NCBI RefSeq assembly: GCF_900141795.1
Contig: NZ_FSRE01000002.1
Coordinates: 186,001-250,000 of the forward strand
Direction: 5' to 3'
DNA: 64,000 nucleotides
Source of the DNA: Sulfurivirga caldicuralii
Lineage (GTDB): Bacteria > Pseudomonadota > Gammaproteobacteria > Thiomicrospirales > Thiomicrospiraceae
Both the position numbers and the translations under genes were made by a program. The notes under the pieces are model-generated. The model saw only the letters and a list, made by a program, of their open reading frames with translations. It was not told where the DNA came from and did not search any database. Of the stretch, positions 49,684 through 59,610 are shown piece by piece. Numbering within the stretch: the stretch's first letter is position 1; the number at the start of each line of letters is the position of its first letter.

Positions 49684-51594
49684 ATGCTGGAGTTTATTCG
49701 CGAAAAAGCCAAGGGCATGATTGCCTGGGCCATCATCATTCTGATCGCCGTGCCCTTTGCACTGTGGGGCATCAACAACTACTTCACCGGGGACAAGGGG
49801 ATTGTTGTCGCCGAAGTGAACGGCGAAAAGATTCCGGCGGTGGAGTTTGTCCGTGCCTATCAGCGCGAACGGCAGCAGTTGCAGCAGCAACTGGGCGATG
49901 CCTTCGATGAGAAGGTGAACGACGAGCAACTGCGCAAGCAGATTCTTGCTCAGCTGATCGAGGCCAAACTGATTCAGCAGTGGACGCAGGATCATCACAT
50001 GGCCATCAGCGATGCGCAGCTGGCGGCGGTGATTCAGTCTGCGCCCATTTTTCTTGATGACGAGGGGCAGTTCGATCACAAGAAATATGAGCAGCTGCTG
50101 GCCAATAACGGCCTGACGATTGCGCAGTTTGAACAGCTTCAGCGCCAGTTCCTACTGGAACAGCAGTATCTTAATCTGACGCTGGCCTCCAGCCTGGCCA
50201 CGCCGATGGAGGTTGATCAGCTGGTGGCGCTGCAGCAACAGCAGCGCAAGGCCGGTTGGATCGAGTTTGACCTGAAGCCCTATCTGGCGCGCATCAAGAT
50301 CACTGATCAACAGATTGCCGACTACTATGCCGCGCACAAGGATGAGTTCGTCGAGCCCGAGAAGGTGGTGGTGGACTATGTGCTGCTAGACAAGCAGCGC
50401 CTGGCCAAATCCATCAACCCGGATGAAGCGACGCTGAAGCAGTTCTACGAAGAAAACCGGGATTTGTACGCGGAACCTGAAGAGCGCCGCGTGCGCCATA
50501 TCCTCATTCGCGCCCAGCGCGGCGATAAGGCGTCCGAACAGGCGGCGCTGGCGAAGATCAAGCAGATTCGGGGCGAGCTGAAGCAGGGCAAGCCCTTTGC
50601 CGAGCTGGCCAGGCAGCATTCGCAGGACCCGGGTTCCGCCGAAGTGGGTGGTGATCTGGGTTACTTCGAGCAGGGCATGATGGCGCCCGAATTCGACAAG
50701 AAAGTCTTCAGCATGCAAAAGGGTGAAATCTCCGAGCCGGTGCAGACCGATTTCGGCTATCACCTGATTCTGCTGGAGGGCATCAAGCCACGGCGTGTTC
50801 TGCCCTATGACAAGGTGAAGGAGCGTGTGCTGCAGGCCTATCGTCAGCAGCAGGCGGACAAGCAGTATTACGACCTGCTGGAAAAACTGAACTCCATCGC
50901 CTATGAACAGCCCGACAGCCTTGAGCCTGCAGCCGAGGCCATCGGCGGCAAGGTGGAAACCTCCAAGCCGTTTGCGAAGGGGCAGGGTACCGGTCTGTTT
51001 GCCAATCCGAAGGTGAACGAGGCGGTGTTCAGCGATGACGTCTATAACCAGCACCTCAATAGTCCCGTGGTGGAGCTGGGCAATGATCGTGCCATGGTCG
51101 TGCGTCTGAACAAGCTCATCCCCCGTCGCCAGCTGACACTGGATGAGGTCAAGGCGCGTATCCGTACCCGGCTTACGCAGGAGCAGGCTGTCGCACAGGC
51201 ACGCGCCGATGCCGAGAAGGTGCTCGAAGCCCTGCGCCAGGGTGCCGAGCCTGAATCGGTGGTCCAGCCCGGCATGACCTGGTATGCACCGAAATGGGTT
51301 GGCCGTGAGCGTCCCGTGGCACCTGCTGCCATTCAGGCAGCCATTTTCAAGGCGCCCAAGCCCCACGATGGCAAGCCGAGTCTGCAGCTGATTGCGCTGC
51401 CCAATGGGGCCCCCGTTATCCTCGTGATCGAAGCCGTGCGTGGCGCCACCGACAAGGTGCCCGAGATCATTCTCAAGCAGCTGAAGCTGGCGCTGCGCGG
51501 TCTGTATGGTGAAAGCGAGGTGGCCTATCGTATCGCCCAGCTGAAGAAGCAGGCGGATATCGAGATCAACGACGCCTATCTGACGCTGAAGTAA
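49684..51594 (+). CDS. ppiD: PpiD-type periplasmic folding chaperone (SurA-N and parvulin domains)
   Basis: This 636-aa inner-membrane-anchored protein has a single transmembrane helix at ~13-33 (GMIAWAIIILIAVPFALWGI), a SurA-like chaperone region, and one parvulin domain at ~265-360 (RRVRHILIRAQRGDKASEQAALAKIKQIRGEL...HSQDPGSAEVGGDLGYFEQGMM). The length matches E. coli PpiD (623 aa). PpiD interacts with SecYEG and newly exported proteins. It lies 15 nt after purA and converges with umuC. Confidence 0.95.
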   Translation: MLEFIREKAKGMIAWAIIILIAVPFALWGINNYFTGDKGIVVAEVNGEKIPAVEFVRAYQRERQQLQQQLGDAFDEKVNDEQLRKQILAQLIEAKLIQQWTQDHHMAISDAQLAAVIQSAPIFLDDEGQFDHKKYEQLLANNGLTIAQFEQLQRQFLLEQQYLNLTLASSLATPMEVDQLVALQQQQRKAGWIEFDLKPYLARIKITDQQIADYYAAHKDEFVEPEKVVVDYVLLDKQRLAKSINPDEATLKQFYEENRDLYAEPEERRVRHILIRAQRGDKASEQAALAKIKQIRGELKQGKPFAELARQHSQDPGSAEVGGDLGYFEQGMMAPEFDKKVFSMQKGEISEPVQTDFGYHLILLEGIKPRRVLPYDKVKERVLQAYRQQQADKQYYDLLEKLNSIAYEQPDSLEPAAEAIGGKVETSKPFAKGQGTGLFANPKVNEAVFSDDVYNQHLNSPVVELGNDRAMVVRLNKLIPRRQLTLDEVKARIRTRLTQEQAVAQARADAEKVLEALRQGAEPESVVQPGMTWYAPKWVGRERPVAPAAIQAAIFKAPKPHDGKPSLQLIALPNGAPVILVIEAVRGATDKVPEIILKQLKLALRGLYGESEVAYRIAQLKKQADIEINDAYLTLK

Positions 51595-51597
51595 GCG

Positions 51598-52860
51598 TCA
51601 GATCGCCCGCGCAACCGGCAGATCCTGCCAGCGGGTGGTGTAGCTGCGCCGCTGCAGCGCACGGCGAATCTGCCAGCGTGGCTTTGGTGCGGTGCCCTGT
51701 GCCGCAAGGCGGACCACCGCTTCACCGTAACGGCTGTTGATCTGTTCCATCAATGCCGCCACCTCTGCGGTGGCGCTGCATGCTTCAGTGTCTGCCAGCA
51801 CTGCCTGACGTGGCTGCTGCGGGCGCAGATCCGTCAGCATCACCAGCACCTTCCTGTAGGCCGCGCCCGGCTGCCAATGCTGTCGCAGCAGGGCTTTGGC
51901 CACCTTCACCAGCTCGATGGTATCGTCCGTGGGCACGGCAAGCGTTTTGAACGCCCAGTGCCGCACCACCGGCGGCTTGAAGCGATCCGTGGTCATGAAA
52001 ACCCCCACTTCTGCGGCCAGCGAGCGCTGCTGTCGCAATTTTCCCGCAGCGGTCACGGTAAAGTTGCTCACCGCCTGTTCCAGCAGTGACAGAGACTGAA
52101 TGCCCGTGGGAAAGGAGCGTGAGCTGATGATCTGCTGGCGGGGCGCCGGGCTCATGTCCAGCTCGAAGTGCCGTTCGCCGTGCAGTTCGCGATGGAGTTG
52201 CCACAGGGGCTTGTGGCCTATGCGCCGGGCCTGGTCGGATGTCAGCGCCATGAAGTCTGCTGCACTGTGCACGCCTTGCTGCTGCAGTCTGGCCGTGAGA
52301 CGCTTGCCAACCCCCCACAGGGCGGACACGGGTGTGGTCTCCAGCAGGGTGCGCCGCACCGTATCGGGCAATGTGGTCCAGTCGCAGGCGTGCTTGAACA
52401 GCGCATGATCCTTGGCCCAACGGTTGGCCAGCTTCGCCTGCACCTTGGTATGGCCCAGTCCTACCGCAATGGGCAGCCCCAGCTGACGGCGGATGCGTTC
52501 GCGCACGCCATGCCCCCAGTCCGCATCACAGCCGGCTGGCACATGCAAAAAGCTTTCATCGATGGAATAGACCTCCTGAGCCGTGGCTTCCTGTGCCAGC
52601 AGGGCGTGCATGCGCTGGCTCATGTCGGCGTAGAGTTCATAGTTGGAGGAGCGGGCCACGCCGCCGTGGCGCTGCAGGGTGTCGCGAATCCGAAAGAAGG
52701 GCCGCCATTTCAGCCCCAGCTGCTTGGCCGGTTCGTTGGCGGCCACGACGATGCCGTCATTGTTGGAGAGCACCACCAACGGATGCTCCGCCAGCCGCGG
52801 CTCGAACACCATTTCGCAGCTGGCGTAAAAGTTGTTGCCATCGACCAGGGCGATTTTCAT
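51598..52860 (-). CDS. umuC: DNA polymerase V catalytic subunit UmuC
   Basis: This 420-aa Y-family polymerase carries out error-prone translesion synthesis in the SOS response. The start [16 protein letters not shown] has metal-binding Asp7. The catalytic pair is Asp101-Glu102 in SIDESF. The helix-hairpin-helix region [20 protein letters not shown] and the little-finger domain ([20 protein letters not shown]) are typical of UmuC. It overlaps umuD by 4 nt. The stop is three bases after that of the convergent ppiD. Confidence 0.96.
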   Translation of the reverse strand: MKIALVDGNNFYASCEMVFEPRLAEHPLVVLSNNDGIVVAANEPAKQLGLKWRPFFRIRDTLQRHGGVARSSNYELYADMSQRMHALLAQEATAQEVYSIDESFLHVPAGCDADWGHGVRERIRRQLGLPIAVGLGHTKVQAKLANRWAKDHALFKHACDWTTLPDTVRRTLLETTPVSALWGVGKRLTARLQQQGVHSAADFMALTSDQARRIGHKPLWQLHRELHGERHFELDMSPAPRQQIISSRSFPTGIQSLSLLEQAVSNFTVTAAGKLRQQRSLAAEVGVFMTTDRFKPPVVRHWAFKTLAVPTDDTIELVKVAKALLRQHWQPGAAYRKVLVMLTDLRPQQPRQAVLADTEACSATAEVAALMEQINSRYGEAVVRLAAQGTAPKPRWQIRRALQRRSYTTRWQDLPVARAI

Positions 52861-53441
52861 CGGAAGCTGTGAATCACGGAGGTCACCACGCCCCATACCT
52901 GCAGTTCCTGCAGGTCGGAGAGCACGATGTTGTCATAGTCCGGATTTTCCGCCTGCAGGGTGACTGTGTCGCCGTGCAGGCGCAGCCGCTTGACCGTCAG
53001 CTCGCCGTCCAGCACGGCGATGACAATGTCGCCGTCCTTGGGCGCCAGCGCGCGGTCCACCACCAGCAGGTCGCCATCGTGAATGCCGGCTCCCGTCATG
53101 GAGTGACCCTGTACGCGCATGAAAAAGGTGGCTTCGCGGTGCTGAATCAGATGGCTGTTCAGGTCCAGCGCCGGTTCCTGATAGTCTTCGGCGGGGCTGG
53201 GAAAACCGGCCGGCACGCGGCTGGAAAAGAGCGGTCGCGGCAAGGCCGTTGGTGTGGCAGTGGCTGCCTGAATTTCGGCGATATTGCCATGGGTGCCGGC
53301 CTGCAAAAAGCGCCGCACGGCTTCCACCTGCGACTGCGGCACGCGCATCACCGTGGTGGGCTCGCCATAGCGGCCGCTGCCTCTGGGACGCCCGGCACCG
53401 GGCCGCGCACCGCCTTTTTTGTTTTTCGTTACATTTTTCAT
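52857..53441 (-). CDS. umuD: UmuD-like S24 self-cleaving protein with a basic N-terminal extension
   Basis: This 194-aa protein has the peptidase S24 catalytic dyad Ser114 ([13 protein letters not shown]) and Lys151 (ELTVKRL). The spacing of 37 equals that of E. coli UmuD. The cleavage site is Ala78-Gly79 ([12 protein letters not shown]), 36 residues before Ser114 as in UmuD. It carries about 54 extra N-terminal residues with a basic [17 protein letters not shown] motif like an AT-hook, and no clear LexA winged helix. The start codon has no ribosome site and lies within an inverted repeat. It is co-transcribed with umuC. Confidence 0.9.
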   Translation of the reverse strand: MKNVTKNKKGGARPGAGRPRGSGRYGEPTTVMRVPQSQVEAVRRFLQAGTHGNIAEIQAATATPTALPRPLFSSRVPAGFPSPAEDYQEPALDLNSHLIQHREATFFMRVQGHSMTGAGIHDGDLLVVDRALAPKDGDIVIAVLDGELTVKRLRLHGDTVTLQAENPDYDNIVLSDLQELQVWGVVTSVIHSFR

Positions 53442-53457
53442 ATTTAAAAAGTGTAAC
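53428..53457. promoter_or_regulatory. Inverted repeat across the umuD start codon
   Basis: GTTACATTTTT and AAAAAGTGTAAC form an imperfect inverted repeat with 11-bp arms and one extra base. The umuD start codon is near the centre (53439-53441). It could be an SOS-type or other repressor operator. It does not fit the E. coli CTGT-N8-ACAG LexA box. Confidence 0.5.
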
Positions 53458-53542
53458 AGAAAACAAAATGGGATAAAAGCGGACAGGATTGGCCGCAGAA
53501 GCGCTGGAGGCAGGCATTTCAGGGTTGGCAAAAAATGCGCCT

Positions 53543-53567
53543 GTAAAAAAGTCGGGGACCCCCCTTT
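53543..53567 (+). repeat. Short GC repeat family, copy 5
   Basis: GTAAAAAAGTCGGGGACCCCCCTTT in the 251-bp gap between dcd and umuD. The rest of this gap has a hairpin GACAGGT-N8-ACCTGTC (53657-53678) downstream of dcd and no ORF I can support. Confidence 0.85.
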
Positions 53568-53692
53568 CAGCAGGGGGTTCGTAACAGCTGGTGAAGAGGA
53601 CAAAGTTGCATCTGGTTCGTCGCCTGACCCTTAGGGTGACGCAGACGCTTTGTTGAGACAGGTGTCTAATAACCTGTCAGGAAGAAGCACCC

Positions 53693-54304
53693 TCAGCTAT
53701 CGCCGTCGGCAAGCAGGTCCAGCTGGTCGGTGTCGATGCGGCTGGAGACAGGACCGCGCTGATTGCGGTACTTGGCGTCCTTGCGCTTGTTGTAGGGATT
53801 CTGGACCGGGCTGGAGAGGGTCTCGAAGTTAATGGCGCAGATGTCCATGCCGGGGCGCAGCGCCAGCGGCAGCTTGCCGCTGTTGAAGATTTCCAGCACG
53901 ATCTGGCCGTGCCAGCCCGGATCGATGCGGTGCGCGGTGACATGCACCATCAGGCCGAGGCGGGCCAGGCTGGAGCGCCCGTCCAGCCAGCCCACCAGGT
54001 CGTCGGGCAGGGTAATGGTTTCCAGCGTCGAGGCCAGGGCCAGTTCGCCAGGGTGCAGAAAGAAGGAGTCACCGTCTTCGATAACGATCTCCTGACTCAT
54101 GATTGCGTCCAGCTGCTGCTGCAACTGATCCCGCGGGCCGCCCAGATCGATGTAGGGCGCCTTGTGGTCGTTGAAGACGCGGAAGCGGTTGTCCAGACGC
54201 AGATCTACCGTAACGCCCTTGATCTTTTCCTGCGACGGCAGCGGATCCATCTGAATCTTGCCGGCTTTCAGATAGCGGAGAATGTCGGAATCGCTCAGTC
54301 TCAT
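53693..54304 (-). CDS. dcd: dCTP deaminase
   Basis: This 203-aa trimeric enzyme deaminates dCTP to dUTP, supplying dUMP for thymidylate synthesis. The start [19 protein letters not shown] is chosen because the extension upstream overlaps the DUF3108 gene. Motifs are [45 protein letters not shown] with the catalytic Glu, and [12 protein letters not shown]. It overlaps the DUF3108 gene by 4 nt. Confidence 0.95.
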   Translation of the reverse strand: MRLSDSDILRYLKAGKIQMDPLPSQEKIKGVTVDLRLDNRFRVFNDHKAPYIDLGGPRDQLQQQLDAIMSQEIVIEDGDSFFLHPGELALASTLETITLPDDLVGWLDGRSSLARLGLMVHVTAHRIDPGWHGQIVLEIFNSGKLPLALRPGMDICAINFETLSSPVQNPYNKRKDAKYRNQRGPVSSRIDTDQLDLLADGDS

Positions 54305-55008
54305 GGCGTTTGGGGTTCCTTGCGTAGTTGCAGCACGATGGTTTTCTGTTTTTCTTTGTTGACCACCTCGACGCGACCGGGCAGGTGGTGGAAGGTGGGC
54401 ACCAGCCACAGGGTGATGCGGGCATGGAGTAGGTCGCCCTCGTAGCGCAGGGCCTTCACTTCACGGTCGTCGTCAGACAGGACGACGGTATCGGGCACGG
54501 CCCGCACCTGCCACTGTATGCGGTCCTGCCAGTTGTTGTCCTGCAGATACAGCTCCATGGGCAAAGGCTGATTATTCTGATGTAGCCAGGCCAGGTAGAG
54601 CGGCAGGGTGAGCATGTCAAATAGGTGGTCGCGTTGGGGATAGGTGCGCTTCTTCTCGGTGTAAAGCACGCTGCCATCCGGTTGACGCAGAAGCGTGACC
54701 GTCTTGACCAGGCGATCACCATCGAATTTCTGTTTTCGGTAGCGTTCCCAGACAAGGTTGTGTGGCGTCTGTTTCAATGCGCTCTGTTCGAGGAAATGTT
54801 CGCTGGTAAACAGACGGGCCAGTCCCTGGGGTTCGGTGCAGGCGGTCAGGGTGCAGACACCATCCGCCTGGCAATGAAACTGTTGTGTGCTGGTGCCCAG
54901 CGCCATGCCCAGCGCATGCACGTCATATTCGGCGTGGAAGTTGGGCAGGGCTGCTGCCTGCACAATGCCTGCGAACAGAAGACTACTCAGCCAGGCCCAG
55001 TAGCGCAT
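54301..55008 (-). CDS. DUF3108 periplasmic protein
   Basis: This 235-aa protein starts [24 protein letters not shown], a signal peptide cleaved after QAA. The mature part begins [21 protein letters not shown], and the [11 protein letters not shown] and [22 protein letters not shown] segments are typical of DUF3108. In many proteobacteria a DUF3108 gene follows purN, and the function is unknown. Its 5' end overlaps purN by 26 nt. Confidence 0.88.
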   Translation of the reverse strand: MRYWAWLSSLLFAGIVQAAALPNFHAEYDVHALGMALGTSTQQFHCQADGVCTLTACTEPQGLARLFTSEHFLEQSALKQTPHNLVWERYRKQKFDGDRLVKTVTLLRQPDGSVLYTEKKRTYPQRDHLFDMLTLPLYLAWLHQNNQPLPMELYLQDNNWQDRIQWQVRAVPDTVVLSDDDREVKALRYEGDLLHARITLWLVPTFHHLPGRVEVVNKEKQKTIVLQLRKEPQTP

Positions 55009-55654
55009 TGAGATGCTCCAGATCAAGGGGTAGTCGGCAGTTTGTGGCATGGCAGACGGCGGCGCCGTTTTCATAGGTGATCAGCTCCCGTGCCAGCGCT
55101 TCCGTAACCCGCGGATAGGCCTTGTGCTCTTCTGCGTGCACTCGCTGTTGCAGGCACGTTTCCGTATCGTCGGCATGGATTGGAATCGCCTGCTGAAAGA
55201 TCAGTGGTCCGCCGTCCAGTTCCGAGGTAACAAAGTGAATGCTCAGGCCATGCTCGCTGTCACCGGCTTCCAGCGCGCGGCGGTGCGTGTGCAGACCACG
55301 GTACTTGGGCAACAGCGACGGGTGGATGTTGACCGCCTTGCCCAGATAGTGATCGGTGAAAACGGGGGTGAGAATGCGCATGAAGCCTGCGAGCACGACA
55401 AGATCCGGCTGCCAGGCATCCACGGCCTGCACCAGTTCGGCATCGAAGGCTTCGCGGCTGTCGAACCGGGTGTGATCCAGCACGGCGGTCTCCACACCGG
55501 CCTGCCGAGCCCGGGTGAGCCCGTAGGCATCGGCCCGGTTGGAGAGAACACCGACCACCTCATAACCGCATGCCTCGCCTCGTGCTGTCTGCCAGTCCAG
55601 AATGGCCTGCAGGTTACTGCCACTGCCGGAAATGAGGACGGCAACGCGTTTCAT
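54983..55654 (-). CDS. purN: Phosphoribosylglycinamide formyltransferase
   Basis: This 223-aa enzyme formylates GAR in the third step of purine synthesis, using 10-formyl-THF (made by FolD, seen at the window start). The start [20 protein letters not shown] holds the phosphate loop. The catalytic region is [10 protein letters not shown]...[28 protein letters not shown], with Asn, His and Asp. It overlaps purM by 4 nt. Confidence 0.96.
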   Translation of the reverse strand: MKRVAVLISGSGSNLQAILDWQTARGEACGYEVVGVLSNRADAYGLTRARQAGVETAVLDHTRFDSREAFDAELVQAVDAWQPDLVVLAGFMRILTPVFTDHYLGKAVNIHPSLLPKYRGLHTHRRALEAGDSEHGLSIHFVTSELDGGPLIFQQAIPIHADDTETCLQQRVHAEEHKAYPRVTEALARELITYENGAAVCHATNCRLPLDLEHLNALLGLAE

Positions 55655-56697
55655 GCGAGGTTTTCAAGCACTACGTGGGGTGTGGCTTCGTCGCTTTCGG
55701 CAATGTGGCCGATGGTGTAAACGGTTTCGCCTGCCGCTGTCAGTTCTGCCCTGGCGCGTTCGGCATTTTCGGCCGCCACCACAACGGCCATGCCAATGCC
55801 ACAGTTGAATGTGCGGTGCATTTCCACGGGGTCGATGTTGCCGGCCTGCTGTAGCCAGTCGAAGATGGCAGGGCGCTGCCAGCTTTTAACATTGATAACC
55901 GCCTGGGTATGGGGCGGCATGACGCGCGGAATGTTCTCCAGCAGGCCGCCACCGGTAATGTGAGACAGGGCGTGCACGGGCACTGAATTGAAGATCTGCA
56001 ACAGCGATTTTACATAGATGCGGGTGGGCGCCATCAGCTGATCGATCAGCGGCGCACCATTGAATTCGCTGCGCGGATCCACACCGCTCACCTCGATAAT
56101 CTTGCGGATGAGGGAGTAGCCGTTGGAGTGGGGGCCGGAAGCGGCCAGTCCGAGAATGACATCGCCCGCCTGCACTTTGGAACCATCGATAATCTCGTCT
56201 TTTTCCACGATGCCCACGCAGAAACCGGCCAGATCGTAATCCCCGTCAGGGTACATGCCGGGCATTTCGGCCGTTTCGCCGCCGATCAGGGCGCAGCCCG
56301 CCTGCTTGCAGCCTTCGCCAATGCCACTGATGACACTCTGGGCCACATACAGGTCCAGCTTGCCCGTGGCGTAGTAGTCGAGGAAAAACAGGGGCTCAGC
56401 CCCCTGAACGACGAGATCATTGACGCACATGGCGACCAGATCGATACCCACCTGATCGTGCTTGTCGTAGTCGATGGCAAGACGCAGCTTGGTGCCGACA
56501 CCATCGGTGCCGGAAACTAGCACGGGTTGGCGATAGCGCTCGACGGGCAGTTGAAACAGCGCGCCGAAACCGCCCAGAGAGGCCATGACTTCAGGGCGGG
56601 CGGTGGCTTTGGCAATGGGCTTGATGGCATCGACCAAGGCGTTGCCGGCATCGATGTCGACACCGGCATCCTTGTAGGTGAGGGATGTCTGGCTCAT
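55651..56697 (-). CDS. purM: Phosphoribosylformylglycinamidine cyclo-ligase
   Basis: This 348-aa ATP-dependent enzyme makes AIR in purine synthesis. The start [67 protein letters not shown] and THITGGGL-like ([18 protein letters not shown]) are intact. purM-purN is the usual operon. A palindrome-rich divergent region (56739-56760) lies upstream. Confidence 0.97.
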   Translation of the reverse strand: MSQTSLTYKDAGVDIDAGNALVDAIKPIAKATARPEVMASLGGFGALFQLPVERYRQPVLVSGTDGVGTKLRLAIDYDKHDQVGIDLVAMCVNDLVVQGAEPLFFLDYYATGKLDLYVAQSVISGIGEGCKQAGCALIGGETAEMPGMYPDGDYDLAGFCVGIVEKDEIIDGSKVQAGDVILGLAASGPHSNGYSLIRKIIEVSGVDPRSEFNGAPLIDQLMAPTRIYVKSLLQIFNSVPVHALSHITGGGLLENIPRVMPPHTQAVINVKSWQRPAIFDWLQQAGNIDPVEMHRTFNCGIGMAVVVAAENAERARAELTAAGETVYTIGHIAESDEATPHVVLENLA

Positions 56698-56738
56698 GAA
56701 CGGTATTGTCCTGGCTTGTCTAAAAAATTTAGCATATT

Positions 56739-56760
56739 TTAGCTGATCAGCTTAAGCTAA
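56739..56760. promoter_or_regulatory. Overlapping palindromes between purM and the DUF2066 gene
   Basis: AGCTGATCAGCT (56741-56752) and AGCTTAAGCT (56749-56758) overlap. The outer arms TTAGCT and AGCTAA extend the symmetry to 22 bp. They lie in the 99-bp divergent gap and could bind a regulator of either side. Confidence 0.45.
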
Positions 56761-56796
56761 CGCCAAAAACTGCCGCAAGCCCAAACAAGTAAAGGA

Positions 56797-57861
56797 ATGA
56801 GCGTGTTGCGACCCTTTTTATTGCTGGTTTTTTTCGTTGCAGCCCTGCCGGTACAGGCTGCCATGGACCTGTTTTCCCTGCGTATTCCCGCACCGCCAGG
56901 TGCGTCTCAGCAGGCGTTGCTGAAGCAGGCGCTGGGCATCGAGCTGATCCGCCTCAGCGGTGTCGGCGTCCTGCCAGGCGAGGCCCAGACGCTGCTGCAG
57001 ACGCCTGAGCGGTTTGTGGCACGTACGGCCTATGTGCCCTGGCAGCAGGATGGGGTGACGCTCGGCCAGCAACTGGAGGTTCATTTTGCCCGTGCGCCAC
57101 TGCTCAAGGCCATGGAGCAGGCGGGGCTTGAATACTGGCCGCTGGCGATGCGTCCCCGTGTGATGGTGGCACTGGTCTGGTCGGTACAGGGGCAGGCCCA
57201 GCCGGTAACGCCCGAGATCATGCAGGTGCGCCCGGACCTGAACATTGAACCGCTCCTCTATCAGCTTGGGATTCCACATGGGGTTCCCAGCGATGTGAAT
57301 CATCCCCTGTTTCACCGTCCCGTGTTGAGTACACAACTGGTGAAGCAGTACGCCAGCGGGCATGACGGTGTCGTGCGCCTATATGCCAGTGACAGCCTGC
57401 GTGACGGGCCGCAGCGGGTCGCTCTGGACTGGGAAAGCCTGCTGCCGGACTGGCCTGATGAATCCAAGGGGCACCTGAAGGCCCCCGATACGCTGGACGG
57501 CGTGCGCCAGGCGTTTCTTGCGCTCATGGCGCGCTGGCGGCAACAGTTTGACGCAGTCGCCGATGTGGAAGGGCACGCAACGCTGAGGGTTTTGGCGGAT
57601 GATGCGGAAAGTTTGCTCGCTTTTGACCGTGCTTTACCGCAGGCAGCGCCTTTTATCGTGGAGGGAACCATGACCACAGTGCGCAAGGGAGAGGCAGGCT
57701 ATGATCTGGTCTATCGCGGCAGCTGGCAGTTTCTGTTGCGAACGTTGCAACACCTCGTGCCTGCCCGGGTGGAAGTCAATAATCCCGTAAAGCAGGAGAT
57801 CACCCTGCAGCTACTATCGAAACAGATGGATGCGAAACAGAAGCAGGTGACACAACCATGA
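56797..57861 (+). CDS. DUF2066 exported protein
   Basis: This 354-aa protein has a signal peptide (VLRPFLLLVFFVAALPVQA). The segments QALGIELIRLSGV, QQLEVHFARAPLLKAMEQAGLEYWPLAMRPRVMVALVW and a C-terminal repeat-like domain match DUF2066. This gene is usually found directly upstream of hda in gammaproteobacteria, and the function is unknown. It overlaps hda by 4 nt. Confidence 0.9.
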   Translation: MSVLRPFLLLVFFVAALPVQAAMDLFSLRIPAPPGASQQALLKQALGIELIRLSGVGVLPGEAQTLLQTPERFVARTAYVPWQQDGVTLGQQLEVHFARAPLLKAMEQAGLEYWPLAMRPRVMVALVWSVQGQAQPVTPEIMQVRPDLNIEPLLYQLGIPHGVPSDVNHPLFHRPVLSTQLVKQYASGHDGVVRLYASDSLRDGPQRVALDWESLLPDWPDESKGHLKAPDTLDGVRQAFLALMARWRQQFDAVADVEGHATLRVLADDAESLLAFDRALPQAAPFIVEGTMTTVRKGEAGYDLVYRGSWQFLLRTLQHLVPARVEVNNPVKQEITLQLLSKQMDAKQKQVTQP

Positions 57862-58583
57862 GCGCTCAGCAATTGCCCCTCAATATCGAGCTGCGCCCGG
57901 AGGCCAGCTTCGACAGCTATGTGACCGAGCAGGAGGCGGTCGCCATTGCGTTGCATCAGATTCAGATGGCCATCGTCCGCAATCGCGGCGGCAGCTGGTA
58001 TTTCTTTGGTCCGCGCGGTACCGGTCGCACGCATCTTTTGCAGGCTGCCTGTCGGCTCAGTGCTGCATGGGAGCGTCGCTGTGCCTATGTCCCGCTCAAT
58101 GATCCGGACGTGCGCGACTATCCCGATCTGCTCAAGGGCATGGAGCAGGTGGATGTGCTCTGCCTCGACAATGTGGATGCGGTGCTGGAGCGGGAAGACT
58201 GGCAGGGGGCACTGGCAGATGTGCTCCTGCAGGCACAGACACTGGGGCGTGTGGTCATTATGGCCGGATTGCAGCCCATGAGTCTGTGGCCCATCCGCAC
58301 TGAGCGGCTGACGCTGGCGCTGGCCAATGTGATTCCCGTGGGGCTGGAACCGCTGCGTGATCCGCAGACGCTGTCGCTGGCGATCCAGCGCCATGGTCGT
58401 GTCCGTGGTCTGAAAATTCCCAAAACTGTTATCACTTATCTGCAAAAAGCCTACGGTAGCGATTTGCAGGAACTGCTGGCCGTGCTTAAGATTATCGAAG
58501 AGTCTAGTCTGGTAGAAAAACATAAAATCGACCTGCCGTTTGTAAAGCGGGTGCTGGGTCATACCCACAAGGAGAGTCCATGA
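57858..58583 (+). CDS. hda: DnaA regulatory inactivator Hda
   Basis: This 241-aa AAA+ protein works with the DNA-loaded sliding clamp to hydrolyse DnaA-ATP after initiation. The N-terminal clamp-binding motif QLPLNI is at residues 5-10. The Walker A region GPRGTGRTHLL has Arg in place of Lys, which is characteristic of Hda. The Walker B region is VLCLDNVDAV. It overlaps the following TlpA gene by 4 nt. Confidence 0.94.
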   Translation: MSAQQLPLNIELRPEASFDSYVTEQEAVAIALHQIQMAIVRNRGGSWYFFGPRGTGRTHLLQAACRLSAAWERRCAYVPLNDPDVRDYPDLLKGMEQVDVLCLDNVDAVLEREDWQGALADVLLQAQTLGRVVIMAGLQPMSLWPIRTERLTLALANVIPVGLEPLRDPQTLSLAIQRHGRVRGLKIPKTVITYLQKAYGSDLQELLAVLKIIEESSLVEKHKIDLPFVKRVLGHTHKESP

Positions 58584-59089
58584 AGAGATACCGTCGCTGG
58601 ATAGCAGGCCTGTTGCTCTGGAGTTTTGCTACCTTGATGGTGGCCGCGCCTGTGGATGTCACCTTTACCGATCTGGATGGCAAGCCTGTCAAACTCTCCG
58701 ACTATCGCGGCAAGTTTGTGGTGGTGAATTTCTGGGCCACCTGGTGCCCGCCCTGTCTGGTGGAGATTCCCGATCTGGTCATGTTTCATGCCGAGCATGA
58801 GGACAGGGATGCGGTGGTAATTGGCGTCAACTACGACGACGATCTGTCCATTGAAAAAATCCGCATTTTTGCCGAAGATCAGATGATCAACTATCCAGTG
58901 GTACGCCTGCCGCGGGAATACCGAGACGGCTGGACCCCGTTTGGACCGCTTGTGGGGCTGCCAACCACGTTCATGGTGGATCCCCAGGGCAATGTGGTGG
59001 CTCGCTATACCGGTGCGCTGGATCAGAAAACCCTTGAAGGCTTTATATCGCAATACCGCAAGCTGCATGCGGGGGGAGGGAACAGATGA
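58580..59089 (+). CDS. TlpA/ResA-type periplasmic thioredoxin-like protein
   Basis: This 169-aa protein has an N-terminal signal sequence (residues ~8-23) and a thioredoxin fold with WCPPC at 55-59 (Cys56 and Cys59). The segment VTFTDLDGKPVKLSDYRGKFVVVNFWATWCPPC is the TlpA signature. GLPTTFMVDPQGNVV supplies the cis-Pro. Such proteins reduce periplasmic disulfides, for example in cytochrome c assembly. It is the first of a six-gene envelope cluster. Confidence 0.92.
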   Translation: MKRYRRWIAGLLLWSFATLMVAAPVDVTFTDLDGKPVKLSDYRGKFVVVNFWATWCPPCLVEIPDLVMFHAEHEDRDAVVIGVNYDDDLSIEKIRIFAEDQMINYPVVRLPREYRDGWTPFGPLVGLPTTFMVDPQGNVVARYTGALDQKTLEGFISQYRKLHAGGGNR

Positions 59090-59610
59090 AACCAATCATG
59101 GCGCTATGGAACGCCCTGCTTTGGATTGCGCTGTTGAGCGCGCCTGTGCAGGCCGCCGACTTCTTTAATGAAACCTTCGGCAACTTTCAGGAAGAGCTGG
59201 AAACGGCGCGGGAAGAAGGCAAAAAGGGTGTTTTCGTTTTTTTTGAAATGGACGAATGTCCCTTCTGCCATCGCATGAAGATCACCATCTTCAACCAGTC
59301 GGATGTGATCGAAGCCATGAAGAAGGACTTTCTTGCCTTTCGCTGGGATATCGAGGGCGATACCGAGGTGGTGGACTTTGATGGTACCGAAGGCACCATG
59401 AAGTCCCTGGCCGAGAAAAAATACCGTGTGCGCGCCACGCCGGTGATGATCTTCTTCGATCTGAACGGCCAGCCGGTATTGCGCTACACCGGCCCCACAC
59501 GCACCAAAGACGAGTTCCTGTGGATGATTGAATACGTGCGCGATGGCTGGTATAAAAAAATGAAATTTGCACGGTTTAAACGGATGAAGAAGGCGGGTGA
59601 GTTGAAATGA
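59086..59610 (+). CDS. Exported thioredoxin-fold protein with CPFC
   Basis: This 174-aa protein has a signal peptide (MKPIMALWNALLWIALLSAPVQA). The redox motif MDECPFCHRMK has Cys58 and Cys61, and RATPVMIFFDL holds the cis-Pro. It resembles SoxW-like and DUF255-like thioredoxin-related proteins. The C-terminus is strongly basic (KKMKFARFKRMKK). It overlaps its TlpA neighbour and the TolC-like gene by 4 nt each. Confidence 0.9.
   Translation: MKPIMALWNALLWIALLSAPVQAADFFNETFGNFQEELETAREEGKKGVFVFFEMDECPFCHRMKITIFNQSDVIEAMKKDFLAFRWDIEGDTEVVDFDGTEGTMKSLAEKKYRVRATPVMIFFDLNGQPVLRYTGPTRTKDEFLWMIEYVRDGWYKKMKFARFKRMKKAGELK

Noticed and set aside
53657-53678. SOS box near umuD or dcd (GACAGGT-N8-ACCTGTC)
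   Set aside because: It contains CTGT-like ends but the arms and spacing do not fit the CTGT-N8-ACAG LexA consensus, and it is far from the umuD start. It is more likely a 3' hairpin of dcd.
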